A stretch of DNA of 64,000 bases from Magnetococcales bacterium (GTDB lineage: Bacteria; Pseudomonadota; Magnetococcia; Magnetococcales; Magnetaquicoccaceae), in assembly GCA_011089965.1 (NCBI GenBank), contig JAANAU010000017.1, forward strand, positions 1 to 64,000, written 5' to 3'. Below the pieces are notes generated by a model, which was not told the origin of the DNA, did not search any database, and worked only from the letters and a program-made list of their open reading frames with translations. Shown in pieces: positions 37,748-47,256 of this stretch (its first letter is position 1; each line of letters opens with the position of its first letter). The position numbers and the translations under genes are program-made.

Positions 37748-38056
37748 TCACGAAAAATCCTGGCCCCGATCCAGCATCACCATCTGCACCCGCAGACCGT
37801 GCAGCAGCACAGCACCCTCGCGAATCCGATCCCCACCCTCCAGATACCGGAATCCATACATCCTGCGCACCCCCAGACGCCCCTCGGCATCGCGTTCCAA
37901 CCCCATGGAACGCAACTCCACGCTCTCATCCAACCACTGCACCTGTTGACTGGCGCACGTCAGACGGGCCTCCTCCATGGCCAACTCCCGCACGCGCATG
38001 GCCACATGCCACCCCCAACCCATGACCGCCAAAGACAGAATGGCCAATGTCTCCAC
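37748..38056 (-). CDS. DUF3301-type small membrane protein
   Basis: About 102 residues from GTG 38056, with GAAGGG seven bases upstream; the frame opens earlier at GTG 38095. One N-terminal membrane helix (TLAILSLAVMGWGWHVAM), then AMEEARLTCASQQVQWLDESVELRSMGLERDAEGRLGVRRMYGFRY, the typical DUF3301 core with conserved Ala-Cys, Leu-Asp and Arg-x-Tyr positions. The function is unknown. It is divergent from uup. Confidence 0.75.
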   Translation of the reverse strand: METLAILSLAVMGWGWHVAMRVRELAMEEARLTCASQQVQWLDESVELRSMGLERDAEGRLGVRRMYGFRYLEGGDRIREGAVLLHGLRVQMVMLDRGQDFS

Positions 38057-38175
38057 ATGAACACCCTTCAGCCCCTCAAACGGCCATGGAAGCACTCAAC
38101 CCATGACAAAATAATTTTCCTGACTGCGAACTTCGCGTATCATACCCCATTTTCCCCCCTTGCCCAAAAGGTTTC

Positions 38176-39984
38176 ATGCAGACCATGGCTGTGATCGGTA
38201 CACGCAGTGTCAAAATCTCCTTTGGCGGACCCGCAATCCTGGAAGATGCCAGCTTTTCCATGGACAAAGGGGAGCGGATCTGCCTGGTCGGACGCAACGG
38301 TTCCGGCAAATCCACCCTGTTGCGGCTGTTGTCCGGCCAGATCCAACCCGATGCCGGCGAGGTGGTGCGCGCCAAAGGGATCACCATGGCCTGGCTCGAC
38401 CAGGAGGTGCCGGGACAGATGCACGGCTCGGTACGCGAGGTGGCCACCCCGGACGCCTCGGCACGCCATGACGATGAAATGCCACGCCTGACCGCCACCG
38501 TGGATGGTCTGCTCGATCTGATGGGCGTACCACCGGAAAAGGGCTTCGCCGCCCTTTCCGGCGGTCTCAAACGGCGCGTCATGCTGGTGCGCGCCCTGGC
38601 TGCACAACCCGATCTTTTGCTGTTGGACGAACCCACCAACCATCTGGATCTGGCCACCATCGAAAAGGTGGAAGGAATCCTGAAGGGCTGGCGCGGGGCA
38701 CTGCTTTTCATCACCCATGACCGGATGTTTCTGGACCGACTGGCCACGCGCATTCTGGAGTTGGATCGGGGGCGTCTCACCGACTGGCCCGGCAATTATC
38801 AAACCTATCAGCTCCGCAAAGAGGCGGCACTGGAGTCGGAAGCCACCAGCAACGCCCTGTTTGACAAACGGCTGGCCCAGGAAGAGGTGTGGATTCGTCA
38901 AGGCATCAAGGCGCGCCGTACACGCAATGAAGGCCGGGTGCGCGCCTTGCAGAAAATGCGCGCCGAACGCCAGGCGCGCCGGGAACTGGAAGGGCGCGTG
39001 CGCCTGCGCGCCGAAATGGCGGAAAAAACCGGCAAACTGGTGGTGGTCGCCGAAGAGGTCGGCTATCAATACGATGGCATTCCCTATATCCAGAACTTTT
39101 CCACCGTGATCCAGCGCGGGGACAAGATCGGCATCATCGGTCCCAACGGCTGCGGCAAAACCACCTTGTTGAATCTGCTCCTCGGACATCTGACCCCACA
39201 CAACGGCACCATCCGCCCGGGAACCAATCTGGAAGTGGCCTACTTCGACCAACTGCGCGCCGGACTCGACGAAGAGAAAACCGTGGCCGACAACGTGGCC
39301 AATGGCCGGGAGATGATCACGGTCGCCGGTCAGACCCGACACGTGATCGGTTATCTGCAAGACTTCCTCTTCCCTCCGGCCCGCGCCCGCTCTCCGGTGC
39401 GCATCCTGTCCGGAGGCGAGCGCAACCGGCTGCTGCTGGCCAAGCTCTTCTTGCAACCCGCCAACATCCTGGTCATGGACGAACCCACCAACGACCTGGA
39501 CTCCGACACCCTGGATCTTTTGGAAGAACTTCTGGCCCAGTATAACGGCACGCTGCTGCTGGTCAGCCACGACCGCGCCTTTCTCAACAATGTCGTCACC
39601 AGTTGCCTGGTCTTTGAAGGCCAACCCGGAGAGATCCGCGAATATGCCGGTGGCTATGACGACTGGCTCAGACAACGCCCCCCACCCCCACTGCCAGCAG
39701 AAATACGACCCGCGGTCAAAAAAAATCCGCCCAAACCAGCTCCTGGCAGAAAAACCGGACTCTCTTTCAAGGAAAAACGCGAGTTGGAACAACTGCCTGC
39801 CCGCATCGAAACCCTGGAGTCCGAACAACAACAACTCCATGCCGCCATGGCCGATCCCGCCTACTTCCGACACCCCCCGGAGCAGCGCGCTGCCGACCGG
39901 ACCCGCCTGACAACACTCGAAGCAGAGCTGGAAAACGCCTACCTCCGATGGGAACATCTGGAAGCACAGGAAGGGATACGCTGA
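38176..39984 (+). CDS. uup: ABC-F ATPase Uup
   Basis: 602 residues with two ABC domains. The first has Walker A GRNGSGKST, signature LSGGLKRRVML and Walker B LLLLDEPTNHLDL. The second has GPNGCGKTT, LSGGERNRLLLAK and ILVMDEPTNDLD. A charged linker joins the two domains and a C-terminal coiled coil (~540-602: KEKRELEQLPARIETLESEQ) follows, as in Uup. There are no membrane helices. ABC-F proteins bind ribosomes, and Uup also affects transposon excision and branched DNA intermediates. It stands alone on the plus strand. Confidence 0.93.
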   Translation: MQTMAVIGTRSVKISFGGPAILEDASFSMDKGERICLVGRNGSGKSTLLRLLSGQIQPDAGEVVRAKGITMAWLDQEVPGQMHGSVREVATPDASARHDDEMPRLTATVDGLLDLMGVPPEKGFAALSGGLKRRVMLVRALAAQPDLLLLDEPTNHLDLATIEKVEGILKGWRGALLFITHDRMFLDRLATRILELDRGRLTDWPGNYQTYQLRKEAALESEATSNALFDKRLAQEEVWIRQGIKARRTRNEGRVRALQKMRAERQARRELEGRVRLRAEMAEKTGKLVVVAEEVGYQYDGIPYIQNFSTVIQRGDKIGIIGPNGCGKTTLLNLLLGHLTPHNGTIRPGTNLEVAYFDQLRAGLDEEKTVADNVANGREMITVAGQTRHVIGYLQDFLFPPARARSPVRILSGGERNRLLLAKLFLQPANILVMDEPTNDLDSDTLDLLEELLAQYNGTLLLVSHDRAFLNNVVTSCLVFEGQPGEIREYAGGYDDWLRQRPPPPLPAEIRPAVKKNPPKPAPGRKTGLSFKEKRELEQLPARIETLESEQQQLHAAMADPAYFRHPPEQRAADRTRLTTLEAELENAYLRWEHLEAQEGIR

Positions 39985-40089
39985 ATCGGCTCCACACGCA
40001 CGATTGCCTTATTGGCCTCCATGCGATACATTGCCCTTCAAAAGGCAGCATATTGTCCATACACCATATCCCGGACCAGAGCTTTGGCC

Positions 40090-41007
40090 ATGACCTCCAC
40101 ACATCCACAGCTTATGCCATGTGCCACCCCTCCTCTCCTCCCCGAATCGGCCCAGGATGAGATCAGTCTGCGAGAGATATGGCAACGCCTGATCGATCAA
40201 AAATGGTGGATCGTGGCAATCACTCTGCTCTGTACGTCTGGTGCCATCACCTATGCTCTGACTGCCACACCGATCTTCCAGGCCGATGTCCTGCTCGAAC
40301 CGGCTGGAGAGGATGCCAAAAAGGGTGGCGGGTCATTGGCCCAACTGGGCGGTCTGGCCGCCATGGCCGGCATCTCTCTGGGAGGTTCAGGTGGAACGAA
40401 AGACATGGCTATTGCCAAATTGAAATCCCGCATCTTCCTTGAAGAGTTCATCCGGGATGAAAATCTGCTGCCTGTCCTGTTTCACGAAAAATGGGATTCA
40501 GAAAATAAAAAATGGAAACCCGAAGACCCCAAAAAAATTCCAACCTATTTTCAGGGGGTCGATTATTTTCGTACCGATATTTTAAAAGTGAGCGAGGACA
40601 AAAAAACCGGACTTGTCACTCTCATTCTCGAATGGCAAGATAAGGAACAAACGACCCGTTGGGCCAATCTGCTGATCGAGCGCATCAATCGCCATCTGCG
40701 CACACAAGCCATTGAAGATGCCAAACGCAATATCGACTATTTGAACGGCGAATTGAACAAAACCACCATTACCGAACTCCGACAGGCCATCTCCACCATC
40801 CTGGAAGACCAGATCAAAAAAATCATGCTGGCCAATGGTCGACAGGATTTTGCCTTTCGGGTGATCGATCCTGCGGTTATTCCTGAAAAAAGAACAAGAC
40901 CAAAACGAGTCATAATCGTGATACTCGGAGGAATCACAGGCCTGTTCCTGGGTATGGTCACAGCCTTCATACGCGGCTCCACACTCACCAACAGCAAAAA
41001 AAATTGA
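40090..41007 (+). CDS. Wzz-like polysaccharide chain-length determinant
   Basis: 305 residues from ATG 40090; earlier in-frame starts at 40021 and 40012 add unstructured sequence. Typical two-helix Wzz layout: N-terminal helix WWIVAITLLCTSGAITYAL, a periplasmic domain with coiled coil (to ~270), and C-terminal helix VIIVILGGITGLFLGMVTAFI. The Wzz N-terminal motif EISLREIWQRLIDQKWW precedes the first helix. It sets O-antigen or exopolysaccharide length in the inner membrane. The central part is somewhat AT-richer than flanking genes. The following LPS genes suggest a surface-polysaccharide role. Confidence 0.88.
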   Translation: MTSTHPQLMPCATPPLLPESAQDEISLREIWQRLIDQKWWIVAITLLCTSGAITYALTATPIFQADVLLEPAGEDAKKGGGSLAQLGGLAAMAGISLGGSGGTKDMAIAKLKSRIFLEEFIRDENLLPVLFHEKWDSENKKWKPEDPKKIPTYFQGVDYFRTDILKVSEDKKTGLVTLILEWQDKEQTTRWANLLIERINRHLRTQAIEDAKRNIDYLNGELNKTTITELRQAISTILEDQIKKIMLANGRQDFAFRVIDPAVIPEKRTRPKRVIIVILGGITGLFLGMVTAFIRGSTLTNSKKN

Positions 41008-41063
41008 TTCACACGATATGGAATAACAGATCACGTCAATTATCCAAATAATGTCTGACACCC

Positions 41064-42572
41064 ATGTTCCATGATCCCACTCATGTTCTGTCCGTCCTGC
41101 ATGCCGGATTCCACGGCCACGGTGTGCTGGTGGTCGGAGATCTGATCCTCGACCGCTATATCTGGGGGGATGTGACACGCATCTCCCCCGAAGCCCCGGT
41201 TCCGGTGGTGCGCATCCTGCGCGAAGAGGCACGCTGTGGTGGGGCTGCCCATGTGGCCGTCAATCTGGCCAATCTGGGACTCAACCCCCGCGTCTGCGGC
41301 CTCATCGGCACAGACCCCCCGGGCGATCAACTGCGTACGCTCCTTGCGGCAGCAGGCGTTGACACCCAAGGGGTCCAACATCTGGCCGACCGCCCCACCA
41401 TCACCAAAACCCGCATCATCGGTGGACGCCAGCAGATGCTCCGGCTCGATCAGGAACGCACCGATCCCTGCCCGGAAATCACCTGCACCGCGTTCATCTC
41501 CCAGATCATCCGGGAGATGCAACGCCCACCCGCCCCACAGGCCGTGATCCTTTCAGACTACGGCAAAGGGGCACTCTCCGAGCCGGTCTGTCAAGCCATC
41601 ATCCAGGCGGCCCGTCATGCCCGGATTCCGATCCTGGTCGATCCCAAAGGAACCCAATATTTCAAATATCAAGGTGCCACGGCCCTGACGCCCAACCGGC
41701 GCGAACTGGCCGAGGCCATTCCCATGGAACCGTCTGACCTGGATCGTTTGCTGTACGCTGGGGAAACATTGCGCCAAAAGATCAACGTCGATTTTCTGGC
41801 CGTCACCTTGAGCGAACAGGGAATCGCCCTGCTGGAGCCGGAGCACCCTCCGATACGCATACCGGCCACAGCCCGGGAGGTGTTCGATGTCTCAGGTGCC
41901 GGAGATGCCGTGATTGCCGTTCTGGCTGCCGGACTGAGCGCCGGACTTGAGCGCAACGACGCCTTGCAGCTGGCCAATGTGGCAGCGGGCGTGGTGGTCG
42001 GCAAGGTGGGCACCTCGCCCATCGAACGCCACGAACTCCTGACCGCCCTCTCCTCGGAAGCGGCTTTGGCCCAGGCCGATAAAATCTGCTCTTTGGCCAC
42101 AGCCAGCGCCCGCGTGGCAGAGTGGCGCGCCAAAGGAGAACGTTTGGTCTTTACCAATGGCTGCTTTGACCTGCTCCACGCCGGACACGTCACCTATCTG
42201 GAAAAGGCCCGCCTGCTTGGTCAGCGCCTGATCGTCGGCCTCAATACGGATCGTTCGGTGCAGGAACTCAAAGGACCAACCCGTCCCGTGATCCGCGAAC
42301 AGGACCGGGCGCGGGTTCTTGCGGCGCTGGCCTCTGTGGATCTGGTGATTCTGTTCGACGAATCCACGCCATTGACCCTGATTCGCGCCCTGCAACCGGA
42401 TGTGCTGGCCAAAGGGGCGGACTACCGCCCGGAACAGGTGGTCGGCGGCCAGGAGGTCGAATCCCGGGGTGGCCAGATCGCCTTGATCCCCCTGGAACCA
42501 GGACGCAGCAGCAGTACGATCTTCCACCACATCCAGTCCACCAGGGGAGTCGAGAACAGATGTACATCGTGA
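41064..42572 (+). CDS. hldE: Bifunctional heptose-7-phosphate kinase / heptose-1-phosphate adenylyltransferase
   Basis: 502 residues. The PfkB-type kinase domain (1-~335) has VVGDLILDRYIWGDVTRISPEAPVPVV and the catalytic FDVSGAGDAVIAVLAAG. The cytidylyltransferase-like domain begins at ~360 with FTNGCFDLLHAGHVTYLEKAR and carries the HxGH motif, then GLNTDRSVQELKGPTRP. HldE makes ADP-D-glycero-beta-D-manno-heptose from heptose-7-phosphate in two of the steps that feed LPS inner core. Its 3' end overlaps hldD by 13 bp. Confidence 0.97.
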   Translation: MFHDPTHVLSVLHAGFHGHGVLVVGDLILDRYIWGDVTRISPEAPVPVVRILREEARCGGAAHVAVNLANLGLNPRVCGLIGTDPPGDQLRTLLAAAGVDTQGVQHLADRPTITKTRIIGGRQQMLRLDQERTDPCPEITCTAFISQIIREMQRPPAPQAVILSDYGKGALSEPVCQAIIQAARHARIPILVDPKGTQYFKYQGATALTPNRRELAEAIPMEPSDLDRLLYAGETLRQKINVDFLAVTLSEQGIALLEPEHPPIRIPATAREVFDVSGAGDAVIAVLAAGLSAGLERNDALQLANVAAGVVVGKVGTSPIERHELLTALSSEAALAQADKICSLATASARVAEWRAKGERLVFTNGCFDLLHAGHVTYLEKARLLGQRLIVGLNTDRSVQELKGPTRPVIREQDRARVLAALASVDLVILFDESTPLTLIRALQPDVLAKGADYRPEQVVGGQEVESRGGQIALIPLEPGRSSSTIFHHIQSTRGVENRCTS

Positions 42573-43513
42573 CCGGAGGTGCCGGATTCATCGGTGCCAA
42601 TCTCATCGCCACGCTCAACCAACGGGGGGATACCAATATCCTGGTGGTTGACGACCTCAAACAGGGGGACAAATTCCTGAACCTGCGCGATCTGGAGATC
42701 GCCGACTACATGGACCGGACCGAATTCCGCGAACACCTGCGCGCCGGTCACTTCCGCAACACCCGGGTCCGGGCCGTTTTCCATCAGGGGGCCTGCTCCG
42801 ATACCATGGAGTATGACGGCCACTACATGATGGACAACAACTTCACCTACTCCAAGGAGCTGTTGCACTTTGCCCTGGAACGCAACACACCGTTTGTCTA
42901 CGCCTCCAGTGCCGCAACCTATGGCGGCTCCACAACCTTTGTCGAACAGCGTGAGAACGAACACCCCCTGAATGTCTATGGCTACTCCAAACTGCTGTTC
43001 GACCGCTATGTGCAGGGGTTGATCCCCAGAACCATCATGACGGTCGCCGGTTTGCGATATTTCAATGTCTATGGTCCGCGCGAAGAGCACAAGGGGCGCA
43101 TGGCCTCGATGATCCACCAGATGTATCACCAACTCCGCACCACCGGCGTCGTGAAACTGTTCACCGGCAGCGGCGGGTATGGGGACGGAGAGCAACGCCG
43201 GGATTTCATCCATGTGGATGATGTGGTCAAGATCAACATCTTTCTGGCCGACAGCGGCAACGTGCATGGGATCTTCAATGTGGGCACCGGCAAAAGCCGC
43301 AGCTTCAACGATGTGGCCCGCACCCTGATCCGCATCGCAGGAGGTGGCGACATCCACTATGTTCCGATGCCGGAAGGACTGAAAGCCAAATATCAAAGCT
43401 TTACCGAAGCCGATATCACGGCATTGCGCGCCACCGGATACGATGCCCCGATGCACTCTCTGGAACAGGGGATCGAGGCGTTTGTCAGCGCCCAACAGAG
43501 CCGCACCCCATGA
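42560..43513 (+). CDS. hldD: ADP-L-glycero-D-manno-heptose 6-epimerase
   Basis: 317 residues, the normal length. Rossmann NADP-binding start YIVTGGAGFIGANLI, VVDDLKQGDKFLNL, FHQGACSDTMEYDG, a SDR Tyr/Lys pair in VYGYSKLLFD, and RYFNVYGPREEHKGRMAS, all HldD hallmarks. It converts the D,D to the L,D heptose nucleotide used by WaaC and WaaF. It overlaps hldE by 13 bp and waaF by 4 bp. Confidence 0.97.
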   Translation: MYIVTGGAGFIGANLIATLNQRGDTNILVVDDLKQGDKFLNLRDLEIADYMDRTEFREHLRAGHFRNTRVRAVFHQGACSDTMEYDGHYMMDNNFTYSKELLHFALERNTPFVYASSAATYGGSTTFVEQRENEHPLNVYGYSKLLFDRYVQGLIPRTIMTVAGLRYFNVYGPREEHKGRMASMIHQMYHQLRTTGVVKLFTGSGGYGDGEQRRDFIHVDDVVKINIFLADSGNVHGIFNVGTGKSRSFNDVARTLIRIAGGGDIHYVPMPEGLKAKYQSFTEADITALRATGYDAPMHSLEQGIEAFVSAQQSRTP

Positions 43514-44514
43514 CCTCGGACCAGGCCATCCTGATCATCGGCCCCTCCTGGGTTGGGGATATGGTGATGGCACAGGCGCTGTTCAAAACCGTGCAAACCC
43601 TCCAGCCCCACACCCCCATCGATCTGGTGGCACCGGCCTGGGCCTTGCCCCTGGCCCAACGCATGCCGGAGATCCGCCAGGGAATCCCACTGCCCCTTGG
43701 TCACGGGCAGTTGGGCCTGGCCACACGCTACCGGTTGGGCCGCCAGTTGCAGGGCCGCTATCAACAGGCCATCCTGTTGCCCAACTCCTTCAAATCCGCC
43801 CTGCTGCCCCTCTTTGCCGCCATTCCCAAACGCACCGGTTTTCTGGGAGAGTGGCGCTGGGGGCTGCTCAACGACATCCGTCGTTTGGACAAACAACAAC
43901 TCCCCCGCACCGTGGATCGCTTCGTGGCCCTGGGTCTGCCGCCCGAGACCCGGCTGCCGGCTGCCATCCCTCTGCCCGCCTTGTCCGCACACCTGGAACA
44001 GGGCGCAGCCATCCTCAAACACCATGGACTGCCCTCCTCCGGACCACTGCTGGCACTCTGCCCCGGAGCCGAATATGGAGCGGCCAAGCAGTGGCCTGTA
44101 CGCCATTTCGCCACTCTGGCAACCGGCAGGATCAACTCCGGCTGGCGTGTCGTCGTCCTCGGATCCGCCAAAGAGCAGGAGTTGGGCCAGGCCATCCTGT
44201 CTGACCTCCCCCCGGCACAAGCACTCAATCTGGCTGGCCGCATCCCGTTGGAGCAGGCTGTTGATGTATTGGCTCTGGCCGATGCGGTGGTCACCAACGA
44301 CTCTGGCCTCATGCATGTGGCAGCCGCCTTGAACCGTCCTGGCGTGGCCCTCTTCGGCTCTTCGGATCCACGCCACACCCCGCCGTTGGGATCAAGCCTG
44401 CGCGTGGTCTCCTTGAATCTGCCCTGCGCCCCCTGCTTTGCACGTCGCTGCCCCGAGGGTCATACCCGCTGTCTGGAACAGATCACTCCGGAACAGGTCA
44501 ACCAGTGGCTGTGA
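43510..44514 (+). CDS. waaF: LPS heptosyltransferase II (GT9)
   Basis: 334 residues. The GT9 start ILIIGPSWVGDMVMAQALF is the WaaF signature (PSWVGDxVMxQ), followed by LPNSFKSALLP, CPGAEYGAAKQWPVRHFA and VVTNDSGLMHVAAAL. It transfers the second L,D-heptose to the inner core on the cytoplasmic face of the inner membrane. ATG overlaps the hldD stop. Confidence 0.95.
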   Translation: MTSDQAILIIGPSWVGDMVMAQALFKTVQTLQPHTPIDLVAPAWALPLAQRMPEIRQGIPLPLGHGQLGLATRYRLGRQLQGRYQQAILLPNSFKSALLPLFAAIPKRTGFLGEWRWGLLNDIRRLDKQQLPRTVDRFVALGLPPETRLPAAIPLPALSAHLEQGAAILKHHGLPSSGPLLALCPGAEYGAAKQWPVRHFATLATGRINSGWRVVVLGSAKEQELGQAILSDLPPAQALNLAGRIPLEQAVDVLALADAVVTNDSGLMHVAAALNRPGVALFGSSDPRHTPPLGSSLRVVSLNLPCAPCFARRCPEGHTRCLEQITPEQVNQWL

Positions 44515-45482
44515 ACACCACCTCCCCTCCCCGGCTCAAACACCGCCTGGAGGCTTTGCTGTTGCACGGCATGATCGGCTGGATCCGGCACGGCAGCCTG
44601 GAATCGGCTTATCGCAAAGGATACGCACTGGCCCGCATGGCCCGTCCATTGTTACAGTCGGAGTGGGCCTGGACCCATGCCAATCTGGCCATGATCTATG
44701 GGGATTTCCTGACCGCAAGCCAGCGCACCACCCTGGCACGCCTGGCCTTTGAAAACATCTTTTACAGCTACATGGAGTCGTTGCGCGTCCATGAAATCGC
44801 CTTTCAGGACCAGAACATCGCACGATTGTTGGAGGCACAGGCTCTGGGACGCGGAGTGATCGTCTGCGGCATTCACCTCGGGTGCTGGGAACCGGGGCTG
44901 AAACGTCTCGGCACCCACATCCCAGCTCCGGTCATTCTCTATCGCCAGGCCAACAACCCCCTGAGCGAACAACGGTTCATGGAGCTGCGTGCCGATTACG
45001 GGGTGGAGTGGATCGCCCGACACAACACCCGCGCCATTGTCCGGGCCATGCACGAGCGCAAGGTCATGGGCTTCATGACCGACATCAACACCCGCAAAGG
45101 GGGGGTGACCGCCCCGTTTCTGGGGGTTGCGGCCCAGTGTCCACCAGGTCCGGCCCGCCTGGCCATGCGCTTCCAGACCCCGCTGCTGCCGGTTGTCATC
45201 ACCCGCGAAGCCCCGGGAAAAGCCACCTTCCGGGTGGGCGAGGTGATCGAACCTTTGACCGGAGCCATCACGGACGAACGGGTGGCCGCACTGACCACAC
45301 ACATCAATGGGGCGTTCGACACCTGGCTGCACGAATACGCGGAACAGTACAACTGGTTGCATGCCCGCTGGCGCGCCCGACCGGACGGGTCATTGTGGCA
45401 ACCCGAAGATCTGGCGCGCCTCAACCCTGCCCCGATCCCGCCCTCTGCACGCATTCGGCAACGGTTGCAGGAGTTGACATGA
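44505..45482 (+). CDS. LpxL/HtrB-type lipid A acyltransferase family protein
   Basis: 325 residues. The Hx4E catalytic motif is visible in VCGIHLGCWEPG, preceded by AFENIFYSYMESLRV and followed by FMTDINTRKGGVTAPFLG and PGPARLAMRFQTPLLPVVI, all typical of the lauroyl/myristoyl acyltransferase family. It would add a secondary acyl chain to lipid A, or a related lipid, at the inner membrane. GTG 44505 and GTG 44511 are both possible starts; the gene overlaps waaF either way. Its position between waaF and waaC supports an LPS role. Confidence 0.9.
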   Translation: MAVNTTSPPRLKHRLEALLLHGMIGWIRHGSLESAYRKGYALARMARPLLQSEWAWTHANLAMIYGDFLTASQRTTLARLAFENIFYSYMESLRVHEIAFQDQNIARLLEAQALGRGVIVCGIHLGCWEPGLKRLGTHIPAPVILYRQANNPLSEQRFMELRADYGVEWIARHNTRAIVRAMHERKVMGFMTDINTRKGGVTAPFLGVAAQCPPGPARLAMRFQTPLLPVVITREAPGKATFRVGEVIEPLTGAITDERVAALTTHINGAFDTWLHEYAEQYNWLHARWRARPDGSLWQPEDLARLNPAPIPPSARIRQRLQELT

Positions 45483-46504
45483 AGCTTCTGCTGGTCAAGA
45501 CCTCCTCTCTGGGTGATCTGCTCCACACCCTGCCAGCCCTGCGCGATCTGGCCCGCCACCGACCCGAGGTGCGGGTCCACTGGGTGGTGGAGGAGTCGTT
45601 TCAACAGATTCCCACCTGGTCCGAACCGGTGGAACGGGTCATTCCCGTGGCCTGGCGGCAGTGGCGGCGCACACTCTGGACCTCCTGGCGCAATCACGCC
45701 ATCCAGGAGTTTCTGCACACCTTGCGGGCTGAAACATATGACCAGATCCTGGATGCCCAGGGGCTGTTCAAAAGTGCCATCATGGCCCGCCTGGCACGGG
45801 GAACGCTCCATGGTCCGGACCGCCATTCCGCACGAGAACCATGGGCCACCCTCTTGTACCAGCACACCCATCGGGTGCCGGTGGAGCGCCATGCCGTCGA
45901 ACGGCTGCGGCTGCTGTTCGCTTCCGCCCTGGATCTGCCCACCCCGCACGGAACCGCTGATTTCGGCCTGGATCCCCAACGCCTGCGCCCTCCACCAGAG
46001 AGCCGCACCGATTCCAACCATCTGCTCTTTCTGCACGGGACGACCTGGGAATCCAAATTGTGGCCGGAGACCCACTGGTACGCACTGGCCCGACTGGCCC
46101 ATCAGGCCGGTTTGACCATTGAACTCCCCTGGGGCAATGCCGAAGAGCTGCGCCGTGCCCAGGCGATCCGTGACGCCGCGCCCCCGGATGCCTGCCGCAT
46201 CCTGCCCCGCTCCACCTTGGAACAACTGGCCGCGCGCCTTGCAGGTGCCCGGGCCGTCATTGCCACGGATACCGGGCCAGCCCATCTGGCCTCTGCCCTG
46301 GCCATCCCCACCATTGCCCTGTACGGTCCCACACCCACCGAGCGCATCGGCATTGTCGGCCCCAAGGCGTTCCGGCTCATCGGCGCCTGTCCTCTGGCCC
46401 CATGTCGGCAACGCATCTGTCCATTGACCACGCATCGCAACGCCTGCATGCACTCCTTGACCCCGACCGAGGTCTGGAACACGGTTCTGGAGGTCATATC
46501 CTGA
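45479..46504 (+). CDS. waaC: LPS heptosyltransferase I (GT9)
   Basis: 341 residues from ATG 45479, which overlaps the upstream stop (ATGA). The frame extends far upstream only as a shadow of the acyltransferase gene. WaaC signature LLLVKTSSLGDLLHTLPALRDL, then RVHWVVEESFQQIP, LDAQGLFKSA, LLFLHGTTWESKLWPE and VIATDTGPAHLASAL. It adds the first heptose to Kdo2-lipid A. The C-terminal Cys cluster (GACPLAPCRQRICPL...NACMHSL) is common in the family. Confidence 0.95.
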   Translation: MKLLLVKTSSLGDLLHTLPALRDLARHRPEVRVHWVVEESFQQIPTWSEPVERVIPVAWRQWRRTLWTSWRNHAIQEFLHTLRAETYDQILDAQGLFKSAIMARLARGTLHGPDRHSAREPWATLLYQHTHRVPVERHAVERLRLLFASALDLPTPHGTADFGLDPQRLRPPPESRTDSNHLLFLHGTTWESKLWPETHWYALARLAHQAGLTIELPWGNAEELRRAQAIRDAAPPDACRILPRSTLEQLAARLAGARAVIATDTGPAHLASALAIPTIALYGPTPTERIGIVGPKAFRLIGACPLAPCRQRICPLTTHRNACMHSLTPTEVWNTVLEVIS

Positions 46505-47256
46505 TGCCGCACCTGCTCTCCGTGGTCCTGATCACCCGGGATGCCGAAGCCCAACTGCCCACCTGTCTGGAGAGTGTCCGATTTGCCGACGAAATCGTGG
46601 TGGTCGATTCCGGCAGCCGCGACCGCACCACCGCCATTGCCGCCCACCATGGTGCCCGGGTCATCTCCCAACCCTGGCTGGGTTTTGGTCCGCAAAAACA
46701 CCTGGCCGTCACCTGCGCCAGCCACGACTGGGTATTGTGTCTGGATGCGGACGAATCCCTGACCCCTGCTTTGGCAGCCGCCATCCAGCACGAACTGCAT
46801 GCCCCCCGTTTTCATGCCTACCGTTTTGCTCGCTGCAACCGGTTTCTCGGACGCTGGCTGCGCCATGGCGAGGGGTATCCGGACCATCAGTTGCGGCTGT
46901 TCCACCGTCACCACGCCCAATGGCGCACGGATCCGGTCCATGAAGGGGTGGAGACCACAGCTCCGGTCGGCACCTTGCCTGGTGACATCCTGCATGAGTC
47001 CGCCCCCTCACTGGCCAACTACCTCGACAAACAGAACCGCTACACCACGCTGCAAGCCCAAATATTGCTCACCCAAGGCAAAAAAGCCAGCCTCCTGCGC
47101 CTGGTGTTCAGTCCTGTTTTCCGCTTCATCAAATTCTATATCGTGCGTCTCGGCTTTCTGGATGGTTGGCCTGGTCTGGTCCACATCGCCATCGGATGCT
47201 TCAACAGTTTCATCAAATATGCCAAGGTGATGGAACACCGTCACAACAGCTCATGA
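46504..47256 (+). CDS. WaaE/KdtX-like family 2 glycosyltransferase
   Basis: 250 residues from ATG 46504, one base overlapping the waaC stop. Classic small GT2: LSVVLITRDAEAQLPTCLESV, FADEIVVVDSGSRDRT, WVLCLDADESLTP (DxD), RCNRFLGRWLRHGEGYPDHQLRLF, and VHEGVE. Family members add a glucose or similar residue to core heptose. A C-terminal amphipathic/hydrophobic part (LVFSPVFRFIKFYIVRLGFLDG) fits membrane association. It ends the hldE-to-GT2 operon and overlaps the convergent GT4 gene by 16 bp. Confidence 0.9.
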   Translation: MPHLLSVVLITRDAEAQLPTCLESVRFADEIVVVDSGSRDRTTAIAAHHGARVISQPWLGFGPQKHLAVTCASHDWVLCLDADESLTPALAAAIQHELHAPRFHAYRFARCNRFLGRWLRHGEGYPDHQLRLFHRHHAQWRTDPVHEGVETTAPVGTLPGDILHESAPSLANYLDKQNRYTTLQAQILLTQGKKASLLRLVFSPVFRFIKFYIVRLGFLDGWPGLVHIAIGCFNSFIKYAKVMEHRHNSS

